DNA of 64,000 bases from positions 3,112,184 through 3,176,183 of the forward strand of contig NW_019091358.1 of the NCBI RefSeq assembly GCF_001949145.1, written 5' to 3'. The notes under the pieces are model-generated. The model was given only the letters and a program-made list of their open reading frames with translations. It searched no databases and was not told the DNA's origin. This stretch comes from Acanthaster planci. Lineage: Eukaryota; Echinodermata; Asteroidea; Valvatida; Acanthasteridae. This document shows, in pieces, positions 1 through 18,488 of the stretch (positions are counted from its first letter, which is position 1; every line of letters starts with the position of its first letter). The translations under genes and the position numbers were made by a program.

Positions 1-237
1 GTTTTCCAATACTCAACTTGGGCTCCGTATTGGGCTTCAACTGTTTTTTTACTCGCTGACTTTGAGGTTATAAGCTCAATTGTAAGCCTGAGAGTGCCAC
101 AAAACATCAAGTAAGATGCAAAAGAGCCAAACATTACAGCACTTCAATTTCAGTCAAATGCTTCAGGCCCACAATTGAGGATTGGTTTCCTACACGAAGC
201 CTTAGATGGAGACAAAGTTGAGTATTGGAAAACGGCC
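1..237. mobile_element. MITE family A, copy 1 (truncated by window edge)
   Basis: The first bases GTTTTCCAATACTCAACTT are the reverse complement of the block ending near 233, so this is a short non-coding element with terminal inverted repeats of about 19-23 bp ending in GGCC (234-237). Its interior aligns over its whole length, in the same orientation, with a second copy at 8846-9087. Shared interior blocks include GTGCCACAAAACATCAA and TCAGGCCCACAATT. It lies in a TLE intron and has no coding capacity; mobility would need a transposase supplied elsewhere. Confidence 0.8.
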
Positions 238-324
238 CAGTCTTGGTTGTTTTGATGTATAGAGGAACACTGAATAAGAGTTGGTCAGGAACCTTGCTCA
301 TAATATTCCCACCCTTGAACATGA

Positions 325-6169
<5,845 letters not shown>

Positions 6170-6368
6170 TGCCGCAACATCCAGAGAAAACAGTCATCAA
6201 GACCCTCTGTGGAGACACATCAATAGGGACGGATGTTCTTGTAGCTGTGGAATCCACTCGGCGGAAGAGTCGCGTTGGGGGTTGTGGGAATTGTCTTTAT
6301 AGCCCCTGAGCCCATTCGACTGGTCTGTCTTGTTGTGAAAGGCTCTAATTTATTAAACTGTTTAACAG

Positions 6369-6374
6369 AATAAA
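6369..6374 (+). terminator. Candidate proximal polyadenylation signal of TLE
   Basis: AATAAA lies 200 bp after the TLE stop codon, followed by an A-rich run. Further AATAAA hexamers downstream on the same strand at 9912-9917 and 9943-9948 could serve a longer 3' UTR isoform. The choice cannot be made from sequence alone. Confidence 0.45.
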
Positions 6375-8206
6375 AAAAGGCTCCCATCGTAAAAAGTGTA
6401 TCTGCCTATTGACAGATGGAAGTATGGTGCCTTCGTAGTTTTGGCAGGGCAGGTCGAAGAGCAAGTTTTTTGGGCGGGGGGGTTCGTTTACCTCGTGAGA
6501 CCTGCTTTTTTGATGTGGATAATTTGCAGTGAAATGATTTTGTTCAGCTGAGATGCAACGTTGATGTCATCTTGGTGTGATGTGAAATGAATAATGAAAG
6601 AGGAATAGGAGAGCCAGGGAACTTGACACATAATTGCAAGGAGGATTGCAAAGTACTACCAGCATGATTTAAAGAGATTTTTATATTTTAAGGAAAATTC
6701 ACCTTTGGGAAATATTTCTGATCCAAGCAGAATTATGCAGATTTGTTCCAAGAGAAATTAATTCCTAGCGATGGCCCTAGATATAATGGAGAGTATTTTA
6801 CAGCGTGTCCCTCAACAGCCATCTTTTTTGCTGATAAAAATGGAGGGAGAAAAACCTTTTCAGCTGTGCTACACACAAGGGCGTCTTCAACACTGGGGGT
6901 CTCATTAATATGAACTGTCTACAAAAGTTGTATGTGTATGTGTGCACTTTTGAAAGCACTTTCCTGCTGTACTCACAGATCTTTCTTATGTTGCATCAAA
7001 GGAACAGCCTGCCAATCTAAAGGCTGGAAAAACAGTCGATGGTAGAGTATCAAAAATTGTTTTTAACACCCGTGTTACATCTGAGAAATCTGTAAAAGGT
7101 CATCAGATGCCGCCAAAAACTCATAAATCAACACCACCTCAAATGACGAGGGCAGAAATGGATCACTTTGGGCAACAGTTTTACCGTCAGCTGTGGTTAA
7201 CTTTCTTCCTACTTTAGCTGTTTAGTTACACTGGGGGCTTGATGTTTGCAGGCTCAAGAAAGGTCTATACCACAGCCGTGCATCTTGGCTCTTGTGTCCA
7301 GGACTACTCTGCACAGCACTGACATTCTCACAACCACTTTCAGGGAAGTCTTGAGCAGAGATGCGCATCACCCTGAAGAGGAATACCTGTTGCTTCTTTA
7401 CCACTGTAAAACTCTGATGTACAAAATTTGACATGGCTACATTCTCTGTAAAGACTTATTGAAGTTTTGTACTGCCAACTTCACTGTATAACTATCATGA
7501 CATAATATGTATATGATATATATTTTTTCCTCTTTGTGTGCGGTGCATTATGTCAAGGGAATCGGCAGACAAGAAATTCTCTCAGTTCAAACTTTAGGTA
7601 GACTAACCAGGAGTTGTTTTTCTTTCATTCGGAAACTTTTCAGGCAGGGACACAGAACTCCTTATTTTTTGATAGTATTACCCATCGACCGCCACCAGCC
7701 ACATCAATTTTTACTCGCAAAGGTACTCCGCTTTGTATTTTGAAGTCACACTTCAAAATTTGTCACTTTCGTGCGAAGAATACATGCAGCAGTGTATTGG
7801 TTTCTTGGAATTTGTAGAACTCCAGTCTCCAGTTTTAAGCTGTGGCCACAGGGCATGCAGATGAGAAACAGCACTTCCGCATTCCCCATGCTTTACGTGC
7901 CATGCTCTATATTGAATACAGCTTTGTTTTGCCGATCAATCCCTGGTCCAATCACCTTTCAGGCCAGAAGTATGGAAAGGAACAGAGGCGTGGCTTTTTC
8001 CATGTTTCATTTAACATTACTGGCACCGAATGGAACAGGCTAGGGATTGTCATGATGATTTGTGATGACCTGTGTGACTTATGATGGCTTGCGATAATAT
8101 ACGATAGCCGATGACTTGATTGGTAGTCTGAAAAGATATACCCAAAATTATTTCATTACATCACAATGAGTTTGTCATATAGCCAAAACACGATCAGGTG
8201 TTACAC
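6375..8206. other. TLE 3' UTR or intergenic region, no gene seen
   Basis: No exon-like open frame with family resemblance is visible on either strand. The stretch is AT-rich and could be the extended 3' UTR of TLE if the distal polyA signals near 9912-9948 are used. Short open frames here look random. Confidence 0.5.
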
Positions 8207-8343
8207 AATAGACCTGTAATAATGACGTCATGCTTTCTTTGCAGGTGCACTTCCCTATGGCATTGGGATGAGACATGATCCACAGAGTCCCATAGGAAAG
8301 TGTATATTTAAACAAAGTGTGATGTCATTGTTTTAGGTCTATT
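8207..8343. mobile_element. MITE family B, copy 1
   Basis: A 137-bp element bounded by AATAGACCT (8207-8215) and its reverse complement AGGTCTATT (8335-8343). Imperfect complementarity continues inward: ATGACGTCATGCTTTCTTTG on the left against CAAAGTGTGATGTCAT on the right. An inner pair, GTGCACTTCCCTATGG against CCCATAGGAAAGTG, closes the fold. A diverged relative sits in a GLMP intron near 21637-21772. No coding potential. Confidence 0.7.
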
Positions 8344-8610
8344 AAGCAGCAACAAAAACTGAGGTTTGAATTCATTTTTCTCATGTCCTCCATTGAGAGA
8401 CTTGGTCCAAGACTCTTGTTGCTAGACTGAATGTCATTTACTGTTCTGTTTGATTGGCTGTTTCGCCAGTTGGTTCTTGTGTTCAAACAAAACTGGCACT
8501 GAAATCTTTCAAACTGTAGGTCCTGTGCTACATGCATATACTGCGTTCAACTGAGGAGCACTTTGAATTTTTGAGATTTGAAACTTTTCATAGTGGAGGT
8601 AGTATGTAAT

Positions 8611-8819
8611 CTAGATAGGTTTGCGGTAGCACCATGGATAATATCTCTTTTAGAGCATGTGGGGTTCTGAAAAGAACTGGTGGCACTCAGTGTTTCAGAC
8701 AATATTGTCTGTCCGTCGTAGAGTATATTGTCTGAGACGTTGAGTACCACTGGTTCTTTTCAGAACCCCACATGCTCAAAAAGATGTATATCCAAAGTGC
8801 TACCGCAAACCTATCTAGT
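8611..8819. mobile_element. Inverted pair of Penelope-like element 3' tails
   Basis: Two copies of one sequence lie head to head. The left copy reads on the minus strand (from about 8710 to 8611) and the right copy on the plus strand (about 8725 to 8819). Both carry a TTCTTTTCAGAACC block, CACATGCTC, and end in GTGCTACCGCAAACC. The same blocks occur in the tail following the GIY-YIG frame at 51500-52095, which assigns this palindrome to the same Penelope-like family. It is non-coding. Confidence 0.7.
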
Positions 8820-8845
8820 TTACCCGCTTTGAATTTTATTTCATA

Positions 8846-9087
8846 GGCCGTTTTCCAATACTCAACTTCAGCTCTGTCTCAGGCTTCAGCTGTTTTTTTT
8901 ACTACCTGACTTTGAAGCTGTAAGCGCAGTAATAAGTCTAATAGTGCCACAAAACATCAAATAAGATGCAAGAGAACCAAAAATTACAGAAATCCAATTT
9001 TATTTTAACGCCTCAGGCCCACAATTAGGGATCGGTTTTGGGGACGAAGCCCGAGACGGAGACGAAGTTGAATATTGGAAAACGGCC
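8846..9087. mobile_element. MITE family A, copy 2 (complete)
   Basis: A 242-bp element starting GGCCGTTTTCCAATACTCAA and ending with the inverse (one mismatch) at 9065-9087. It aligns with the edge-truncated copy at 1-237. The interior is non-coding. Target-site duplication is unclear: the flanks are cata on the left and ttaa on the right. Confidence 0.85.
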
Positions 9088-12000
9088 TTAAACTATGGGC
9101 CGATTCTTTCCTCTCAGTGGTGTCATTACATCAGGCTAAATTTCCAGTCTTCAATGAAATAACCTCAATTCAAGTCCTGTGGTATTCGAATGAAGAAATG
9201 AGACATTGTGTTAATATTGCTACCCGTGGTTGGGTTTGTGGTAGAATGGTAACAAACTTTTGGAACACACTACATCAGCTATTTGTCGTGCATTGAAATT
9301 CATGTGCCCGTCATACAAGTATTAAGAAGAGTTCATATCTGTCTTTGTGTGCAGTATTTCTGTTGCTTGATTCTGTTTACCAAAAAATATACTTTAAAAT
9401 CTGTTAATCCAAAAATAATAAGGTCGAATGGGTTGTGAGTTCGGTTTTGTCTGTTCCTTGTTCGTTTTGGTTTTGTTTTTATTATTTTTTGACTGAACCA
9501 ACGCAGAAATTGTTTAATATTTTGTATTTCCGATGGAGGCTTTTTTACTAGCCTGTTGTGTGTTTTTGAGTTTGTTATCACTATTTAATGTTTTGTGGGG
9601 GAAAATATTTACAATTAGAAAAAACATATATATCCATCATGTTTTCATGTCAAGGTGGAACTTAAATCAGACATTTTGACAGTTCCTTTTGACTTCACTG
9701 TACCGGGTGTTTGGTAATGAGCGAGGAGAATTTCTTCTTGGTGTACCTTGCGAAGAAGCTAGATGCATCACACATCTTTTAAATACGGATGGGTTGACCG
9801 AAAAACTTTGGTTCTGTTCCTGTAATAAGAAAATACTAGGAGATAGACCGTTTAAAAAACTGTAAATATTTCATCACAGATTGTGAAAAACCTTGTGAAT
9901 TGTTCTGTAAAATAAAAAAGGAGCTCCAGATGAGTTTGAGAAATAAAGAAAAACATTTGTATGTAACATGTGGGGGTGATGCCGATTGTCTGAATGTTCA
10001 TGTCTGTTTTTGTGATTTTCATTTTATACGTTTATAGCTGGTGCTCTTCAAGTCTAGAGCAGTGATACCGGTACCCACACTTTCTCTATTACCTTGTGAT
10101 CTGCCGTTATTCTCCACAGTTTGGTGTTATTTCCATCTGATAAGGTAAGATACTGATTATGTTGTAGGAGTGAGGATAAGATCCTAGTGGACTCTTGGAA
10201 AGGTTAGAAAGAAAACCGCAGTCCTTACATGCCCATCCAATGGCAAAGGCGAGGGCATGTGCTGTGCCCAACCGACAGCCAAAATGTGAGATTGGAACTG
10301 TTACATAGGGTCATCTTTTTTCCTGAATGTTTATCCAAATGGATATATGTCTGCATACCACAGCAGCTTTGCGACACTGGAATAAAGTATATACATGTAC
10401 GTGGAACTCGTAACAGATCAGATCAGATGACATGTCAAAATTTCACCCTGTCCTCTCAAGACCGGTTCACACTTTGCTCGAAAGCGAACACCTTGCGAAT
10501 TCACAAAAACAGCACCTTTCAACTCCGTGAAATTTTGCTGCAAATCTTTCATTATGTCAAATTCGCCCCGCCTCTGGCATTAACTGGCCTGAACAGTTAA
10601 AAAATGGTTGAACTGTCCATTGGTACAGAATCACTACTAAGGACATGTCACGGGTGACATGATTTAGGAAACAATTGCTCGGGGATTTGAGTCCACACTC
10701 CTAAGTTGACTTTCCTGTACAAAGCTTGGGAGATGTGCTGAGGCAAGTCAGTACAAGTGCGTAGGAAGAGAGGGTAGTGGACAGGGGATAAGAACGGTTG
10801 AGACAACCTGCAATGAACTCGGCTCATTGCTGGATGCAAAAATGCATTACTGAAAATGGTAAAGCCATCTTGGAGAAAATGCTTGTAGCCCTAACACACG
10901 GCTTAGAAATCTGTTTTTCTTTCAACCTGTCTGTCACAATAAAACAAATGGGGGATCTTTGATTCTTTGGCAATCGCAGAATGTGAAACCGCCAATTGGC
11001 GGTTGGTTTTTTTTTTTACAGTTTTTCACCTGCTCTATTATTTCTATTACACGTACAAGTACCAGCTACGCGGTTTTAAGTAAAACTTGCAGTCAAGTGA
11101 TACATGTATTTAATTGAAGTGAAAAAGACGAGAAATATTTTGAAATGACCCTCCCCTTCATTTTTTAAAGGACTGGAAGTTCACTGCTGATGACTGCTTT
11201 GCCACAGCCCCCCCCAAAAAATAATCTCCCCTTGTCTGTCGCCACCCACAGCACTCGCACAACAGGAAAGGGTAAAATTAGGAATCTATGTAAATTTCAC
11301 TAAAAAAAGGTTTACAATCAGCTCTTGTCTAGGGAACCCCATGTTCACCTCATCTCCACCTCTTTAACCAGGGCTTTTGCCTTAGGGTCAGTGACCTGGC
11401 AGGTAGTTAAACACCGAAACCATGTAACAAATGGGATGGGAGTAGAGTTGGAGACTGGTTTGACTGCAGATTTTGCACCACAAAGGACTACTTTGAATGC
11501 TGCATGTGTAGTCTCTGCTCAAGCCGCTCTGTCTAATGCCCTCTCCGGCTAGAAAGCCCTCTTTTTAATCCATCAGATACGTGTACACAACAGGCTTCAA
11601 GTAAACGGCACTGAAAGATTTAAGCAATTTCTTTTTTTTTATTTCGAAGAGGATAAGTCTGTAATCGGTGATTTATTCTTTAGGAGGATATGTGCCACGT
11701 TTACGAAAATAGGATGAGTAAATTCTCAATATAAGCAATGAACTATTTGTGGTGTTTACATTATTTACTTAAAACAATATCTAAACTTAAGAAAGACTTT
11801 ATATTTGACACAAAAATTAACTATCAGAAACACCTGTTTTCTTTCAGCGTCGTTCTTCAATTCCAACAGGTACTTCCGTCAGGAATGTCAGACCCTTAAG
11901 GGGATACAAAAGTGCTTCATTTACAAATGCACAAATTAAAATTGTGACAATAGTTGAATCTCTTTCATCATTGTTTACGACTGGTTTACATTTTGCAACA

Positions 12001-12790
12001 CAAATGACTGGTTCAGGTCTGGCAATGGCTTTTGACATTCCGACAGGGAATTGTACCTGGATGAGTCTGTTTACTGCTTGATCATACATAAACGTCAAGA
12101 CTGTGGTCTTAAGATGCCTGTGCATGCTTTCCTGTTTTCCAACAGCTTGAAAAGGAGTCTTTGAATTTGCCAATTTCTGCAATCCCAAAGCATTCCACGG
12201 TGGAATAAACTGATCAAGAACACGAGGTAAACACAACATGGCCTACCAGCTGCAACACGATTGGGTGTTCTTCCCATAAAAGAGGGAAGTTCTAGGAAGA
12301 AGCTGGTCTGTCACGAACTGACTCGTCTTTATATTCATACACATCACTTTAGCGACATCGTGTAAACAGGCTTAGTGCACAAGATAAGTCAGTTTGTGGT
12401 GCGCTCTTAGTAATATGGCTGCGTTAGCGGTGCAACCAACAAAACGTTCAAGCAGTAACTGTAACAGGATTATTCCTCAAAAAAGAGGAAGAATGGTGGT
12501 TGAGGTGGAATGTTTCAGTGAGAGAGTCTGAGGATTTGAACTCACCAGCCGTTTCAGGGGTGAAAATTTGGTATTTAGTGAGAGTAAATCATTGATATTG
12601 ATCAGATTGATAAGAGTGATCAGCAATGCCATTCTTTCCCCCCCAACCTTCCCTGGAAAAACCAAAAACACCCATCAAGAATGGCCCATTGTAATGAGGG
12701 AAGTTACAGGATCACAGCAGGTTCAATAGAAGACTGCGTTGGGTTTGTGAAAGAAATGCTCCAGCAAAGGCAATCTTGGTTGAAGATGAT
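9088..12790. other. Intergenic region between TLE and glutaredoxin, no gene recognised
   Basis: Contains the distal AATAAA hexamers (9912, 9943) that may end a long TLE transcript. There are several open frames of 60-131 codons, the longest on the minus strand at 11844-12239. None shows a recognisable domain, signal peptide or consistent splice structure. The TLE and glutaredoxin genes are convergent across this interval. Confidence 0.5.
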
Positions 12791-12791
12791 C

Positions 12792-12797
12792 TTTATT
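12792..12797 (-). terminator. Polyadenylation signal of glutaredoxin
   Basis: AATAAA on the minus strand (seen as TTTATT on plus), about 100 bp beyond the glutaredoxin stop codon. This is the best-placed polyA signal for this gene. Confidence 0.6.
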
Positions 12798-12898
12798 AAA
12801 ATGACCGGGAATTAAAAAAACAACATGATCTGAACAGGTGTTCCCTCTGCTACTGAGGAGTCGTTCTTCTTGGTTTTCATGGGAGGCACGAATGCTGC

Positions 12899-14777
12899 TT
12901 ACAGTGCTCCAACTTTTTGAAGCATAGGCTTCAGTTTGCCTTGGGACTGCAGTTTGGCCACATCGTCCCCTCCCCCAACAAACTTCCCTCCAATGAAGAC
13001 ACGCGGCACCTGTAACACAAAAAAGACAATGCGTGTGGTTGGTATCCAAGAAGAAAATGTCCCCCCTCAACACCAAGAACAAAAATGAAACCAGCATTTG
13101 GTTTGGTTCCACTGCCTCACATTCATAAATTGTAGGCATTCGATCTTTATTTCAACTATAACTTACCATTAGCAGGCAAAGTCTTACCTAAACTAATCCC
13201 CTCCCCATTTTGGTTTTACCTGAAACCCCTCAGTTGTGTAGAGATGTATTAAAATGGAAAATTCAGTACTCTCAGAGGAAATCTGGGTCTCTATAAATGT
13301 GGGGTCCAACATGGTAACTTTTTTCTTCTGTCCTTGTTAAACCTGACCAATGTAATTTGACAAGGGATATACATGTACATATATCAGTGAAATTGACTTC
13401 GAAGTTATTGTTTTTAGCTGTTATGGCAGGTAATTTACCATACTTGCTCACTCTTGGACATTATTAAAGATTATGTTCTGAACTTACCAAATCCTACCCC
13501 ACATAATATGGAGATGAGAAAACCAATTAGACCCCAAATTTGCAAAATGGCCCATCTCTTAACCCCCTGCATTGCCCAGCTTATTCTTAATCCTGCGAAG
13601 CATAAGAAAAATCCTTCTGAATCCCACCCTGCATCCACAAACGTCGACTCTTCACACTGAACTTACGCTCCTTCCTTTGGTCAACTCCAGCATGTAGTCC
13701 TGGATTGCATCCATGTTGTCCATGTCTTCCAGTTCAATGACCTTGAAATCTGTCAAGCCGGCATCCCTCAGAGCAGCCTTGGCCTTCTTACAGAATGGAC
13801 AGTAAGATTTGGAAAAGACAACCACCTAGGGAAAAACGGTACAAAAAACATCTTACACCAACTTACTACTCTGGGCTCTCTGTCCTACAAACTGTGGTAA
13901 GGTTTCAGTAAACAAATGAACACTATTTGACCATACAAAAATGAATGCATTTGTTATTTTTTCCCCCATCCCTCCCTTCCGCTGGTGGCTCCAACTGAGA
14001 CATAAGGAAGTGGCCAAAAATCTCCCACCCTTAGGGAAAATTTAAGGGCCAATCACAAGCAAGAAAGTAGAGTAGTGCATATGCATAGGGTTGCGTTATG
14101 CTCGCCTATGTAAAACAAAAGAATACGTTGTCAGGTGATTGTTATATCCAGTGCCAAAATGGGATATGCCCAACTTCTTTGTTGATACAGTTGGACCATT
14201 GGACATGAAATTTGGTTGGAAAGAAACACTTAATGAGAACTGAGATTAGGCCTACAAGAAAAAAGGTACATGGCGAGTGAAACAATATTTGATTCCAATA
14301 ACAGAGCAAAGGAGTGAAGTGGAAAGAGCAAAATCAATGGAATGCAGTGATGTCAGTTATCACACAGCAATTTTATCATGAGCCTGTCCTAAAATACATG
14401 TACATGTAATTGTATTACAACCCCTTTCAAAACTGATACCACTTTACTAAGGTCATTTTTATTGCATTGCACCCTGTCTAGGCCTGTATAAAACTTTTCT
14501 GGATATTCGAAGCATGGACGAATTGAGCATGCAGTGGGGCTCTTGGAGCAGCGAAAACGTTGGGGCGTCGACGTGACTCGGCAAATAATATTGCAATGTC
14601 ATGCTTTGTCATGGTCGAACTCGGCTGAGGCCGAACGATCAGCTGAAGACTGTATGCGGTACTGCTGCAAACATTAAAATTAAAAAGAACTGATTTACTT
14701 CCAACAACGCTCACATTACTTACCTTGTTGCCAACAATAGCAGCATCAGCAAATTCTTTTGCAGCAGCCTTTGACAT
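12899..14777 (-). CDS. GLRX: Glutaredoxin (dithiol, cytosolic GLRX type), complete, three exons
   Basis: Glutaredoxins use glutathione to reduce protein disulfides and glutathionylated thiols. Minus-strand exons are 14724-14777 (18 codons, MSKAAAKEFADAAIVGNK), 13667-13825 (53 codons) and 12899-13009 (36 codons plus TAA), all phase 0 with GT/AG borders, giving 107 aa, the usual length for this family. The active site CPFC is at residues 27-30 within VVVFSKSYCPFCKKAKAAL. The cis-proline is in SVPRVFIG (residue 73), and the glutathione-binding GG motif lies in the GGGDD stretch around 83-87. No targeting peptide precedes the first ATG, so a cytosolic form is expected; I see no upstream in-frame ATG. 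The dithiol site with phenylalanine differs from human CPYC but is common in plants and invertebrates. An AATAAA on this strand (12797-12792) lies about 100 bp past the stop. Confidence 0.97.
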
Positions 14778-17700
14778 GATTGAACTGTTGGCTGGGAGGT
14801 TTTTATTCGAACTTCGAAGGTAAAGCAAAAATTCCCCGTTTTCTGCTTGTTGCGCCTGGCAGATGTAAAGGGCGCCCTCTGTAGAGTTAATCTTGCTTAT
14901 AAAAATTATAAAGGCGCGGCGGGTCGCATATTTTTTTATTTACACCGTAGCCTAGGGTTTTTCGCGTTGGTGGCGCTTATTCGCGCTTGAAAAGAGACTA
15001 ATGCTGACTGAACCAGTCACAGCGAGCGCACGAGAACACGAAACGATGGTGCCCGTAGGCCTACTACAACAAATAAATATCTGTATTTAGTTCCGACAGT
15101 TGATACTTCAGAGGTGATAGACTGATGGATTTGACAGTATTGGGGGGATTCGTCTTCCTCTGATGGTCAAGTTATTTCTTTGGCCTGTGTGAAAAAGTAG
15201 AATTTTAATCACCACTGTGATCGCTGGCTTGATGAGCTAGGATAGCCAAGCTCACGCAATGTTTTTAACATTATTTTTTTTTCGGGGAAAGGGGGATAAA
15301 ATACAAGTGCGATGTGACAAACATTATGAACAATTTAGGTTGGTCATTAATGAGGGTTGTTTTCAAGCAGATTGAGATTTCCATCCCTTTCGTCTCTCTT
15401 ATTTCATTTTTTGTTTCTTTTTCATTATGAGAAGATATTAATTTCAAAATGTTTAACTTGAGGTTGGTCTTGAAGCCTTGATTGCAACCTCATCTGCGTC
15501 ATTTCCTCTAGGCTTGTTCATCTTACAGAGTCGAACAAGCAGACAGGTTATGGCTTTGCAGCAAAAGGCGTCAATAATGTTTCATATACCTACGGTAAAA
15601 GACTCTCAATATCAAAAATTATTTCTGCTAGCTGCGCACCGTATAGCACAGCAAAGAATGATATCAAAATTCGAATCCTTGGTACGCCACTGCCTGTATG
15701 CATTTGAAGCATGAAAGAAGGGAAACCGTCAAAAGACTTAATAAAAGTTTTACTCATTATGAGCCTGGTATTTCGGTCGTGAAGTTACGTTTGGTTTGTT
15801 CACGTTTTGCATTGCGTAGACCTACCACGATTCTTAGCGGAGCTCTCACATGACATTTAGCAGCATCTAAAGCTATGCAATAACGAAACGTCTTCCAGTT
15901 TTTAGTGACATGCATTGAAACCCTTAAGACTGTCACAATTATGTCATGTTTCCGCCCTGCGTTAAATCCCATGCGCTCGTGTACGTACTCAGCACTAGTC
16001 TTTTTTCTTGCGCTAATTGGCACCACCACTGAAAAAAAGTCTACGGTGTAGATAAAAAGCCCCCCCCCCCGTGGGCCGGCCCGCGGGGGGGGGGGCTTTT
16101 GGGAAGTTTTAAGTCCCAAGACTATCCACGAAAAACAGTAAACAGAGGGGCGATGCATGGTTTCGAGCCATACCAACCTCTTTGAGACTGATTGGTGGGC
16201 CTTGGCGGGGGCATGTTGGCATGTTAAGAATGTTTTCCACTTTTTGTGTATCCATTTAGTCATTTGCAGCTACTTTATAAACCACAGTCTACTTTTAGAC
16301 AACCACATGAAATATCTATCGACGAAAAAGAGGGTGCGTCACACTGCTCTATGATTGGACTATGCGATATACTCCGTCTGCACTACCATAGAGCTACCAG
16401 CCCATGGCACTATGGCACTTTCATCTGTATTAACCACCTGCTGATAAACCACTGGCTAGTTTTTGACCAGTTGCTACTTTTAAAACTATGTGTACTTGAT
16501 AAAATACCCACTGACAGGAAACAATGGTTCGCCAGCAGCGGCGTAGCCAGGATTCTTAGCAGGGGGAGGGAGTGACTTGCCCGGCCGTCAAAAAAAAGCG
16601 GGGTGGGGGACATTATGACTCTATAGAGGTCAATGTTCAATGGTATTGAACATGGTAGGTCAATGATATTGATGTACATGTGTAATATGTATTCAGTAGG
16701 GCATATTTATGGCTTTTTAACAACAGATTGTTTTGTCCTTTTTTGAGTGATGTTTGAACGCATTTTAGTCGACGGAATTCTGAAAAATTCTTCCCAATCT
16801 GCTTCACTTTTTTTGCTCACCACATGCACAAAAAGTGGGGGAGGGGATGATTCAATAGCCCCTCCCCACCTCCTTTTATCATCCCCAATCCCCCCATTTC
16901 CGGCACAGGTTTACGCCACCAACAGGACGGGGTTCTATAAGGACAGTAGACGCTCAGCGGTAAAAAAAAAAAAAAAAAAAAAGTGTCAACGGGATGCCAA
17001 ACACAGTTTTGAAACAACGACTGCATAATTGTTCAGAATGTCCAGTGCATGATGGATAGCTTTTCGAGAAACGACGGGGAGAAGTGATGCTTTGGGGTAG
17101 GTGGGTTCAATTTGTTCTTGGTATGCCCTCTGAAAATACTTAACTCATCTCCCGCATATAAAGCAAGGAACTCACATACTGGACACTATTTATTACTGAC
17201 CGAACATTGGTGCCCCCCTCCAATCCACCACTTCACAAAGGGTAGCGCCCTCACCTTCAAAGAGGTCAAGGAAACAAGATCTGTATATGTTTTACATTCA
17301 TTTTGGCCACTTTTTTTTAGCAGACTTAAGACTACTCATATTTAAAAGTCTTTTTATTCAGGGACCTTACAAACAAAGAGAAAGAAAGGCCAACTATTTC
17401 ATTCCCTTTCCTCCCCAAAGCATTAAACAGAAGTCCCAAAATTTACCTTATAAAAGCCACAAGGTGCATAGAAAAACCTTCAATTTAACCCTAAAGAGCC
17501 AGGTTATTTTGGCCCATCTCACAGCCGTTGTGCGGATACCCCTAAGAACTCGGCTGCACCACGCTGGATTTTTTTTTACTTCGCATGCACGTAAAGGCAC
17601 TCCTTATCATTACAAATTTGAGGTTTGAAATCAATCATATATAAGGTTTTGTTGTTACGGTCATTAAGGTTAATGTATGCGTGCCAGCCTGCGTGCATTG

Positions 17701-18488
17701 AGCACCACAGGGGAAAAAGTATTTTGGCTGACCCGTCTCGGAAAAAGTGCGCTTCACAAGAACAGTGTAACATTCAATTTTCGCAAAATTAGCGTCAAAT
17801 GACGTACTGCAAAGAGTTGCTCATTCCGCCCTGGCTCTTCTAGGGTTAACCCCCCCCCCAAAAAAACACCCGAAATTATTTTGGTTTGCCAAACCCCCCC
17901 CCCACTGATTTCTTAATTTGGCCCCACCCCTCTTTCCACTCAGAGCTTGCTTCCAATCGAAAATCCTCCAGAAGATACTGTTAAGTGACCCTTAATAGGG
18001 AGCAGTTAAACCACGGTTAAACCCGTGACGCGAGGCCGGGGAATCTTCAGAAGGATTCTGAATAATTATGCATAGCATGGTCAGTTACCCAACCGATATG
18101 ATTCAAGACATGCGATAAAAGGGGAACCCCTTCGTGTCTTTTTTGTGTTGGTTGAATCTTTGAATTCCTTTCAGAATTCCGAAGGGGCTGCAATAGGCAG
18201 AATAGCCTTAGGGCATACACAGCTTGTGCATCCCATGAGGGTCCCCCTTTACCGCACATGTTCAGGTGTCGTACCCAAGTACCAAGGACTTTTCGCACGT
18301 GACTGCTGATTAGGAAATCGTCTGGTTTTTGGACTTCTAACACAGTCTCCGAACCAGGATATACTGCCAAGAACACGACTATTGCCATCGATGTTGGAAC
18401 AGTGGATAACGGCATGTAACCGAACTAACGTTGTTTCTACTGTTTCGGCCAAATCATTCAAACCTGTCATTTCCTGTGCAGTGCGACG
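14778..18488. promoter_or_regulatory. Divergent intergenic region between glutaredoxin and GLMP
   Basis: The two genes are transcribed away from each other from about 3.7 kb apart, so both promoters should lie here. No conclusive core promoter can be called; the AT-rich tract TTATAAAAATTATAA near 14893-14910 is the only TATA-like sequence close to the glutaredoxin start. The interval also contains a GC-rich palindrome (16055-16100), a long A-run (16962-16981), and no gene-like open frame. Confidence 0.4.
16055..16100. repeat. 46-bp near-perfect GC-rich palindrome
   Basis: Two 23-nt arms without spacer: AAAAG, eleven C, then GTGGGCC on the left, mirrored on the right with one mismatch. It would form a very stable hairpin. 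It explains why an artificial minus-strand open frame spans this place. Function unknown. Confidence 0.9.

Noticed and set aside
11844-12239. Minus-strand frame of 131 codons
   Set aside because: Longest frame in the TLE-GLRX interval but with no recognisable domain or exon structure; left unannotated.
15757-16263. Minus-strand frame of 168 codons
   Set aside because: It runs through the GC palindrome and encodes a Pro/Gly-rich artefact; flanking parts show no protein character.
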